Notes under the pieces: model-generated
Databases searched by the model: none
Seen by the model: only the letters and a program-made list of their open reading frames with translations
What the model was told of the DNA's origin: nothing
Shown: piece after piece, positions 56,545 to 64,000 of the stretch
Layout: each line of letters begins with the position of its first letter
Numbering within the stretch: the stretch's first letter is position 1
NCBI RefSeq assembly: GCF_000182925.2
Contig: NC_026501.1
Span: forward strand, 3,286,001-3,350,000
Direction: 5' to 3'
Length of the DNA: 64,000 bases
DNA from: Neurospora crassa OR74A
Taxonomy: Eukaryota; Ascomycota; Sordariomycetes; Sordariales; Sordariaceae
Translations under genes and position numbers: made by a program

Positions 56545-59500
56545 CTAGAATCCCCTTCCAGCACGTTTCCTGACTGGCTTCACCACGGCACCCGCTTTAA
56601 CCACCTTCTTGTCCTTGGACGGGGCCGCCTTCTTCTCAAGCTGAAGCTCTTCTTCGTGCAGCTGATCCTCTTGCCGCTTCTTGTCCGCTGCCATCCGCGC
56701 CTCAATCTCCATTCTCCTGTTGAACTCCGTCTCTGTGATCCTCTTCTCCCGCGCCGAATATCCTTTCTCCTTGACCGAATAAAATACACCACCGAGATCC
56801 GCCAACCAGTGGGGGTCTACCGAGGTCACCGTCGACATGTACTCTTTACTTGTGAGGATCAGCTCGTGGTACACCACGTAGTCTGGCAAGAAGCCCAGTC
56901 CATAAAGCGCACTTGTCGGATGCAATTGGACGGTGACACTGGTCCTCAAGTTGATATACTCCCCAATGCCCTTGACCTTTGCTGCCTGGTGATAGTAGCC
57001 AGAGCAAATGCACTTGCGAATAACATCCCAGTCGGTGCCACAACTCGTCATCTTCATATTCTGCATCTTCATGATGTCCAGGAGCTGCTCGCGGACTTCC
57101 TTGGCACGACGGAGAGACTTGGAATGCAAAAAGTGTCGCACGCACCAACCGTCGTTATACCCGTTGGCCTTCCATTGTGTGTAAACGTGCAGATAGGTCA
57201 AGTGGTCTGATTCTGGTACAAAGAACTTCTCGCGAGCCGCATCTGACTCCTCTTGTCGTTCTTTGGGCCGGTAGAATACGTTGGGAACGGAAAGCATCGA
57301 AACGATGGTGACCATTTCCTCGCTGCACCCATACTCCTCCGAGGTGATGAGCAGTTTTGCAAGGGGTGGGTCCATCGGGAACGCATTCATCTTCCGCCCC
57401 AAGTCGGTGAGCTCACCTAGGTTGTCCAGTGCTCCCAACGCCCACAAATCGAAGAGAGATGTACTGATGGTATCCTGAGGTGGTGGATCCATAAAGTCGA
57501 AATCAAGGAGGTCTTTAACACCGAGTGACTTGAGGAGTAGAACGGTATTGCTAAGATTCGTTCTCTGAATCTCCGGAATGGTTTGCATGTACATCTCCTC
57601 TTTGAAGGCCTTCTCGGTGAAGAGATGATATGCTTGGCCAGGCCCAGTGCGACCCGCACGACCAGCGCGCTGCATGGCGTTTGCTTGCGAAATAGGCGTA
57701 ATTTGAAGGGTATCCATACCCATTCGTGGATTGTATACCTTGAGCTTTGAATAGCCTGCATCAACCACGTACATGATACCATCCACCGTCAAACTGGTTT
57801 CCGCGATATTCGTGGCCACGATGACCTTTCGGACACCCGGAGCAGCCCTGTCGAAAATCTTGGCCTGCAAGTCTGCGGGCATCTGACTGTAGATGGGAAG
57901 GATACTGAGTTTCGGTGGGTCGTTGAGGGCATCGAGCCGCTCGCGGATGAGTTCGCAGGTCACCTCAATATCTTCCTGGCCGGTCATGAAAACGAGGATA
58001 TCGCCTGCTGGTTTTCCTACGTGAATCGCCAGAACTTGCTGCACAGCCTGGTCCACGTAATCTTCGACAGGTGACCGATGGAACATGATGTCGACAGGGA
58101 AGGTTCTTCCGGGAATGGTAAACTCGGGTGCACCACCATAGAAGTCTGAAAACCGCTTTGCATTCATCGTCGCAGACGTGACAATCAGCTTCAAGTCGCG
58201 GCGTCTTTGAAGGATTTTCTTAAACAAGCCCATCAAGACATCAGTGTTGAGGGCTCTTTCGTGAGCTTCGTCCATGATAACGCATGAGTAGCGGTCCAGG
58301 TCTGGTTCATTCAGCGATTCTCGTAGAAGAACACCATCCGTCATGTACTTGATGACCGTATCCTTGCTCGTGCAATCCTCGAAGCGGATGGCGTAGCCTA
58401 CCGTGCTGCCAAGTTTCACCTCCATCTCCTCAGCAACACGCTTCGCTACACTCATGGCCGCGACTCTCCTGGGCTGGGTGCAACCGATCATGCCCGTCTT
58501 GCCGTAGCCGTCCTCGTAGAGAAACTGGGTGAGCTGTGTCGTCTTACCAGAGCCTGTTTCTCCAATCACAATGACAACCTGATTGTCACGGATCACACGC
58601 AGCAGGTCCTCCCGTACAGCAAAGGCAGGAAGAAATTCGCGTTGTTCCTTGAGGGACTTGCTTTGGCTGAAATTGCTGGCACCCTCGTTCTCCTTCATGT
58701 GTTCACTGAACTTGTTCATGTTTTTGCTTTTGCCGGCCTCCTCCTCCACAGCGATAGGCAAGGCGCTGTCGGTATCTTCCTCCTTGACTCCCATCAGGTT
58801 GCCTAGTGCAGTTCCTGCCACCTTGGTAGCCTCCTGCGCCTGTCTTTGGCGCTCCCGTTGTGTCCTCCTTTCCCTGACCACCTTGCTTCCTTTTCGAGCG
58901 AAGATAGCCATATCGCTTTGAGAATCTCGCACAGCGGGGACCGGATCCAACTGCTTTGTGAAGATGGTTCGTCCATCCAGAAAAGGAGGTCGTAAGTCGT
59001 GCACTAGAAGATGCACTCTGGTGCCTTCCTGGTCATCCTCAAAGTCCTGTCCCAAGTCTCTCCTTTGCGCCACGCCTGAGGTGAGCATCCGGTTTGTCTC
59101 CCAGGCGTCGGCATCCTTTTGTTTCTGAATCTGCCGGACGCTCATACCGCGCGCCATCTGCCCAATTTTCTTCTCCGCCAGGGCCGCCTCCCTCTCCTGG
59201 GCTGCCCATGCGCCCTCATCGCCGAAGGGATTGTGGCTGTCATCGCCAAACGTGTGGCCGCCAAGGTCATCGTCACCGCCGTACCAGTCCCGATCGAGGG
59301 CATTGGTTGCGTCGTCGTCGTTTACGCCGGGTTCGGGGCCGTCAAACTCTTTCTGCCGAGGTGTCTCCCCGCCACTATACCTGGATCCGACTCGTGGAGT
59401 TGAAGCTCGGGAGTTGAAGGACCCATTGTTGCCATTGGCACCTCTGGGGCCCTTGTGTGGCGTGCGCGACGGGAGATCTGAGAAGCGGTCATCGGAGCGA

Positions 59501-59562
59501 AGTGGGTTGAAATCGATCTTTCTTCGTTTGAAGGACCGGTCTTCATTATCGTCGCGACCCAT
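56545..59562 (-). CDS. prp16: DEAH-box ATP-dependent spliceosomal RNA helicase Prp16
   Basis: Prp16 (human DHX38) remodels the spliceosome between the two transesterification steps and proofreads 5' splice sites. It is a single exon of 1005 residues. An Arg/Ser/Asp-rich N-terminal region (1-300) includes [20 protein letters not shown] near 201-220, a segment specific to Prp16. The helicase core shows motif [10 protein letters not shown] at 334-342, Ia [15 protein letters not shown] at 362-376, motif II DEAH at 431-434, motif III SAT at 463-465, motif V near [13 protein letters not shown] 583-595, and motif [12 protein letters not shown] at 631-640. HA2 and OB-fold domains follow (YSVKEKG near 965 on). 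No catalytic residue is missing. The start ACCAAAATGGGT is used because upstream in-frame codons (TTG/GTG starts) have no homologue. Divergent from pwp1. Confidence 0.96.
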   Translation of the reverse strand: MGRDDNEDRSFKRRKIDFNPLRSDDRFSDLPSRTPHKGPRGANGNNGSFNSRASTPRVGSRYSGGETPRQKEFDGPEPGVNDDDATNALDRDWYGGDDDLGGHTFGDDSHNPFGDEGAWAAQEREAALAEKKIGQMARGMSVRQIQKQKDADAWETNRMLTSGVAQRRDLGQDFEDDQEGTRVHLLVHDLRPPFLDGRTIFTKQLDPVPAVRDSQSDMAIFARKGSKVVRERRTQRERQRQAQEATKVAGTALGNLMGVKEEDTDSALPIAVEEEAGKSKNMNKFSEHMKENEGASNFSQSKSLKEQREFLPAFAVREDLLRVIRDNQVVIVIGETGSGKTTQLTQFLYEDGYGKTGMIGCTQPRRVAAMSVAKRVAEEMEVKLGSTVGYAIRFEDCTSKDTVIKYMTDGVLLRESLNEPDLDRYSCVIMDEAHERALNTDVLMGLFKKILQRRRDLKLIVTSATMNAKRFSDFYGGAPEFTIPGRTFPVDIMFHRSPVEDYVDQAVQQVLAIHVGKPAGDILVFMTGQEDIEVTCELIRERLDALNDPPKLSILPIYSQMPADLQAKIFDRAAPGVRKVIVATNIAETSLTVDGIMYVVDAGYSKLKVYNPRMGMDTLQITPISQANAMQRAGRAGRTGPGQAYHLFTEKAFKEEMYMQTIPEIQRTNLSNTVLLLKSLGVKDLLDFDFMDPPPQDTISTSLFDLWALGALDNLGELTDLGRKMNAFPMDPPLAKLLITSEEYGCSEEMVTIVSMLSVPNVFYRPKERQEESDAAREKFFVPESDHLTYLHVYTQWKANGYNDGWCVRHFLHSKSLRRAKEVREQLLDIMKMQNMKMTSCGTDWDVIRKCICSGYYHQAAKVKGIGEYINLRTSVTVQLHPTSALYGLGFLPDYVVYHELILTSKEYMSTVTSVDPHWLADLGGVFYSVKEKGYSAREKRITETEFNRRMEIEARMAADKKRQEDQLHEEELQLEKKAAPSKDKKVVKAGAVVKPVRKRAGRGF

Positions 59563-60158
59563 TTTGGTTGAAGGATAGCTATGTGCGTGGGAACTTGAGT
59601 TAGCCAGACCAGAGTCGCGTGAAAGACTTGGTTGGCAATGGTTTGTTGACAATGGAAATTTAACTTCCCCAGGACGGAGTGACGAGGGTCGAGACAGCGA
59701 CCAGACAGCACTGCAGCACCTGGCATGGACACTAACTGCGACTGTGAACCGTACACTGCAGTGGGCTAATTAAAGGAGCTCAGAGGAGGAGGTACATGCC
59801 AAGGTACATGCCTAGGTAGCGACTGGCCATTGAGGTCCCGTCCAATGATGCAACGGTGGACGCTGTCTCTACGATAAGATAAGCCCCGCCATGCGTCCCC
59901 ACTAAAAAGTCCATTTTCCACTGGCAAAATCGGTCAGGTCGCGTAACCAAAATTTGCCCGTAACTTACGCTGTTCCGTCCTGTACTGCCGTTCCGTCGCA
60001 ACACTCACACAGCACCTGGAGAGTTCGACGTGTGGCCAGCAGCACCTTTTTGTCTTTTTCTTTTACTCCTTACAACCTTCCCTTCTTTTTTATCCGGCAG
60101 AATATTGCCGGCTTTCTCCCGCAACCCGTGATCGATACATCGCCATTACGTTGCGACA
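59563..60158. promoter_or_regulatory. Divergent prp16/pwp1 intergenic promoter
   Basis: 596 bp between the start codons of a splicing helicase and a ribosome-biogenesis protein. It contains AGGTACATGCC-type repeats at 59790-59812 and a CCTAGGTAG sequence, and a T-rich stretch before the pwp1 ATG. The two promoters must share this interval. Confidence 0.55.
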
Positions 60159-61834
60159 ATGTCCATGATCACGACCACCGCCTGGGTGCCGCGAGGCTTT
60201 GCGGCGCCTTTCCCTACCAAGTACACCTTCGACGAGAAGGAGTTCGAGCGCATTGCTGCTTTGGCCAAGCTCCAGCTCGATGATGCCCAGGACGACTTGG
60301 ATGAGGCCAAGGAGAAGGAGGCCAATGGCAACGTTTCCGACAAGGAGGACGACGACACGGCCATGAAGGTTGATACGCGCGATGAGTATGTTCCGGCTGA
60401 CAGTTTCGACATTGGAACTACCATTGCTAACTGATCCCTCGTAGGATTGAGATTGATGACGACCTCAAGGAGTACGACCTGGAACACTACGACGACGATG
60501 ATGACAACGTGGGTGAGGCGCAACAAATGGGCATGTTCGGCAACGTGAAGTCGCTCGCCTATTACGAGTCAAACCAGGAGGATCCGTATATCACGCTGAA
60601 GGAGGAGGAAGACGACGATGAGGACCGCGAAGATCTCCAAATTCTGGCCACCGACAACCTTTTGCTGGCCGCCAAGATCGAAGACGAACTTGCACATCTC
60701 GAGGTCTATGTTTACGAAGATGCCGCCGACAACCTTTACGTCCACCACGACATTATGCTTCCCGCGATACCACTATGCCTCGAATGGCTCGATATCCCCG
60801 TCAGCAAGCCGGGCGTCGACAAGGACTCTATTGGTAACTTTGTCGCCATCGGCACGTTCGACCCTGATATTGAGATTTGGGACCTCGACACGGTGGATTG
60901 CATGTACCCCAACGCTATTCTGGGACAGGGCGGCAATCCCGAGGACGAGAAAAAGAAGAAGAAGAAGAAGAAGTCCAAGAAGGCCAACGACGAGTACCAC
61001 GTCGATGCTGTCTTGGCCCTCGCCGCCAACAGGAAGCACCGCAACTTGCTAGCGTCCGCCTCTGCCGACAAGACGGTCAAGCTGTGGGATCTTCACACCA
61101 CCAAGTGCGCCAAGTCGTATAGCTACCATACCGACAAGGTGTGCTCGCTAGCCTGGCACGCGGTTGAGTCGACAGTGCTGTTGTCCGGTTCTTACGATCG
61201 CACCGTTGCCATCGCCGATATGCGCGCGCCCAATGAGCAGCCCATGCGTGTGGGCGTGGAGAGCGATGTCGAGAACGTCAGATGGGATCCTCACGACCCC
61301 AACTTCTTCTACGTCTCGACCGAGAACGGCATCATCCATTACTTTGATGCCCGGAACACTACCAAGGATCCTGCGATCAGTAAGTCCGTCTGGAAGCTCC
61401 AGGCGCACGACGAGTCGGTGTCTTCTTTCGATCTCAACCCCGTCATTCCCGGATACATGGCCACGGGATCTACTGACAAGACCGTCAAATTGTGGAACAT
61501 CACTGCCGAGGGTCCCTCACTCGTGGTGTCCCGCGACTTTGACGTCGGCAAGGTCTTCTCGACAACATTTGGTCCTGATCCAGAGGTTGCCTTCAGACTT
61601 GCGGTTGCGGGCAGCAAGGGAACCGTTTCCGTTTGGGATACCTCTACCAACGCTGGCGTCCGCAAGTTCTTCGCTCAAAAGGTGCCTACCAAGGCCACTG
61701 ATGAGGATGTTGAGGATAAGCTTGTCGCGGTCAATGACGTTGAGGACAGCAGCAGTGAGGACGGCGAGGATGATGATGATGACGAGGACGAGTCCGGATC
61801 TGACCAGGACTCAATGGATGAAGATGATGAGTAA
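60159..61834 (+). CDS. pwp1: Periodic tryptophan protein 1 (Pwp1), WD40 ribosome-biogenesis factor
   Basis: Pwp1 is a nucleolar WD40 protein needed for 60S subunit assembly and 25S/5.8S rRNA processing. There are two exons, 60159-60385 and 60445-61834, giving 538 residues. The 59-nt intron has donor GTATGT, branch GCTAAC and acceptor GTAG, and splits a Glu codon (GA|G). The N-terminus SMITTTAWVPRGFAAPFP is the Pwp1 signature. Acidic stretches lie at about 45-75 and 80-125. YEDAADNLYVHHDIMLP near 163-179 is another family mark. WD repeats run from about 180 to 480, with GH/WD-type ends such as KTVKLWDLH and KTVKLWNIT. A Lys run (245-256) interrupts between blades and a Asp/Glu/Ser-rich tail (about 505-538) closes the protein. 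Start CGACAATGTCC. Divergent from prp16. Confidence 0.94.
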
Positions 61835-62857
61835 GCGCGGGATGTGTGTAGCTTAGGTCGGGGAAAAAATGATTCAACGGGATATGAAAAGGATACATGT
61901 CTCAAATTATCAGCTGCTTTCTCACTGTCTGTTGACTTTCTTTTTTTTTTTAGCGGTTATTGGATCTTGGCGGCGTACTGGTTACTATATACAAGAAGGT
62001 TTGAAGCTCAATTTTCCTAGGATCATGATTGTGCGCGGAGCTACTCATATGTCGGCCATGTGTGACTTCAAAAATCTGTAATGGCCTAGTGAGGTACAGG
62101 AGGGAGCTGTTGAACAACTCGATATTGGCTGCAAACAGCATGTTATTCTTAACAACCTGCTGGAAGCTGAGTTCCTCAATCTCATGCACCGGGCATTGTT
62201 CCACCCTTCTCGGGGGATACGATTTCGCAGAACAACGCCCGTCATGTGCTCGAGATTTCCTTCGATCATGGAGACCCGTTGGGAGTTCGTGTCCCAACAA
62301 ACCATAACCACCTCAGCAAGAAGGCCGCCAACATTGAATTTCTATTCCGCCCCCAACCGTGCCAACCCGAGTCAGTCGGCATTTCTCCCACAAATTGTAA
62401 ACGGGTAACCCGAGATAGCTAATGCTACTTGACCAACTTCCAGCAACCCGCAGCAGTTGGTCTCACCGTTGGATTTAATTGGTTCGACCAGCCAGGATCA
62501 CCGAGTCGGTAGCGGCACTTGTTCCGTGTTGGTCCTCCTCGCCGTCGAAGCACAATATTCCATTCCTTCCAGCTCCTAGCAGATTCGCAAGCACGTATGA
62601 TGTCACGATGTTTTACTGTTTCCGGTAACAGCTCTTCAAATACATGTTATGGCTCGACATGAAGAGCTGTTTGGCACTTTTGTGCTCTCGCTTTTTCGAG
62701 ACTGAAGGAGGTAGCACAAGTCAGAACTCACTTCAGCTGGGCGCAAGCTGAGCTGAGTGTGCGGTATGTGACACAAAACCGGGAGGCATCTTGCATTGCG
62801 CCGTGGATGATGCTATATACACAGCTATCCCATGTCTCTCGTCCGATTTTGTACAGG

Positions 62858-62914
<57 letters not shown>
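62858..62914. repeat. A57 homopolymer
   Basis: Fifty-seven consecutive A on the + strand, flanked by GTACAGG on the left and CACTATCAAG on the right. Pure runs of this size are unstable and length is unreliable in any assembly. It is the longest homopolymer here. Confidence 0.9.
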
Positions 62915-62915
<1 letters not shown>

Positions 62916-62983
62916 ACTATCAAGCAACACATTACCGAAGCAAAACAAAGACCGCACGAGAAAAAAAAGATTACAGAAATACC

Positions 62984-63427
62984 TACCTAGAGGCCGAGAG
63001 CACGTCGCGTAAAAGGCGGGGACGGAACCGAAGGGAGAAAAGGCTTGCACTACCTGATCTCTACCTCTGGGTACCTAGAGTAGATCCACTTGCGTAGGGC
63101 AAAGACGCCACTAAGCGACTTCAGAGGAGTGCTCCGCCGAGCACTTGTTACATACTGGCGGACACCTTCAGCCCGCAGCGGGGACTTCTGAACTGGCAGG
63201 CTGTTCCGCTACCGTACCTACCTCCCCTCTACCTAAAGGTACCTTAGGTTTGGTAACTTTCGTCTCCTCATCCCCGGCCGTCATGCCCGTTGGATTGCCT
63301 ACACGGCATGCCCGTGCTTGCTAGAGCTCTGGGCTGCGCACCACAGGGGCAGGGCACTGCTCGACCACGCTGCCATGGACTTTCTTAGTTCGTTGTCAAG
63401 TACCTGAGGTACCTACCTAGGTAGATA
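62984..63427. repeat. Cluster of CCTAGGTAG/GGTACC palindromic motifs
   Basis: Within about 440 bp there are at least five variants of a short palindrome-rich motif: ACCTACCTAGAGG, GGGTACCTAGAG, GTACCTACCTCC, CTACCTAAAGGTACCTTAGG and GAGGTACCTACCTAGGTAG. Similar words occur singly at several other intergenic places in the window (near 7710, 30340, 36898, 40100, 51583, 59800). Confidence 0.6.
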
Positions 63428-64000
63428 GCGAATTCTTGTACGATTAGGGTGCTTTCTAAACCCACGTTCGAGGTCATCGTCATCAAATGCCCTCTGTATC
63501 CCAAGCACTACTCATGGAAAAGTAAACTCATATGTTCAGGATTTGCAGCTCGAAAGACAAACCCCGAAACTGGCGAAACGGGCCGTTCAGAAACAAGAGT
63601 TCAACACCAAACCAATCCAAGACCCATGTCCAGCAATCATAGCGTCGTTTCAGATGCAAGGAACATTGGCGTGGCTCAAATGTTTCCACTGAACTCGTCA
63701 ACGGCATTGCTGACTGGACAGAGGCGCGTGGGGCGTTGCATGGACCTGGGGTCCTTGGTGGATCATCCGCAATGTCCGCGGGGTGTGGTGAGGATTTTTC
63801 CGTTTTCTGTTCTGGGGAGAACGGCCGGCGGATGAGTGGTGATGAATGGAATCGCATCTTTCATATGGATACGGCACGAGTGTTTGAAACATGCGGCAGT
63901 GCATTGCATGAACACGAAATCCATCAGACCTGAAGTGATTCCAGACATCAATACGCAATCATGACAACCTCTCCCAGCAAATGCATAACGACGCTAGGGT

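Larger units (their letters stand above)
61835..64000. other. Right-end intergenic region
   Basis: 2.2 kb downstream of pwp1 with no supported gene. It holds the pwp1 3' UTR, an A57 tract (62858-62914), and a cluster of CCTACCTAGGTA palindromes between 62980 and 63430. One frame at 63449-63835 (+, 128 codons) has an ATG or near-ATG start but no recognisable domain and is not called. Confidence 0.55.

Noticed and set aside
1-64000. Dispersed 5S rRNA, tRNA, CRISPR, telomere repeats, transposon ORFs
   Set aside because: 5S genes are dispersed in Neurospora, so I looked for 5S, tRNA T-loops, direct-repeat arrays, TTAGGG repeats and transposase or reverse-transcriptase motifs by eye, and found none. 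A tRNAscan, Infernal and RepeatMasker run would settle it.

Overview
This window is nuclear chromosomal DNA of a filamentous ascomycete, most probably a Sordariomycete close to Neurospora or Sordaria. The evidence is short introns of mostly 59-130 nt with GTRNGT donors and CTRAC-type branch sites, start contexts of the CAxxATGGC type, Sordariales-style low-complexity inserts in proteins (poly-Asn, Asp/Glu runs, Ser/Ala runs), many long mononucleotide and dinucleotide tracts between genes, and generous intergenic spacing. I see no bacterial, organellar, viral, rDNA, tRNA or CRISPR content.

Thirteen protein genes can be supported, with exon structures worked out by hand. From left to right, after about 12.8 kb with no convincing gene: prp31 (-, U4/U6 snRNP) and clf1 (+, Prp19-complex HAT protein) share a divergent promoter. 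Then come an RS-rich glycine-zipper (DUF3824-like) protein (-), a small three-exon bHLH protein at 23.4-24.1 kb (-) that no single open frame reveals, and a La-domain RNA-binding protein (-). After about 6 kb of intergenic DNA there is an unknown membrane-associated-looking protein (+) whose frame continues for 132 codons past an in-frame TAG. The four-exon SFT2 Golgi-traffic gene (-) follows. A 5.5 kb spacer leads to a bHLH transcription factor (+), then npr3 (-, GATOR1/SEACIT), ethanolamine kinase (+), the glycine-cleavage T protein (-), prp16 (-, DEAH spliceosomal helicase) and pwp1 (+, 60S biogenesis WD40 protein), the last two divergent. The final 2.1 kb is intergenic and carries an A57 tract.

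Functionally the genes are mostly housekeeping. Three are core splicing factors (Prp31, Clf1, Prp16), two concern ribosomes or RNA binding (Pwp1, the La protein), and the rest cover vesicle traffic (Sft2), TORC1 nitrogen signalling (Npr3), phospholipid synthesis (ethanolamine kinase) and one-carbon metabolism (GcvT). Two are bHLH regulators. Nothing suggests a cluster in the secondary-metabolism sense.

The most interesting signal is at 35878-35880. A TAG interrupts an otherwise continuous 331-codon frame (35287-36279). The stop has the UAG context preferred by the sexual-stage A-to-I mRNA editing known in Neurospora, Sordaria and Fusarium, and it can be drawn in the loop of a short hairpin. 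It is therefore a candidate stop codon corrected by editing, or alternatively a readthrough site or a nonsense allele. Two introns (prp31, La protein) have lengths divisible by three and no in-frame stop, so their retention would give longer proteins.
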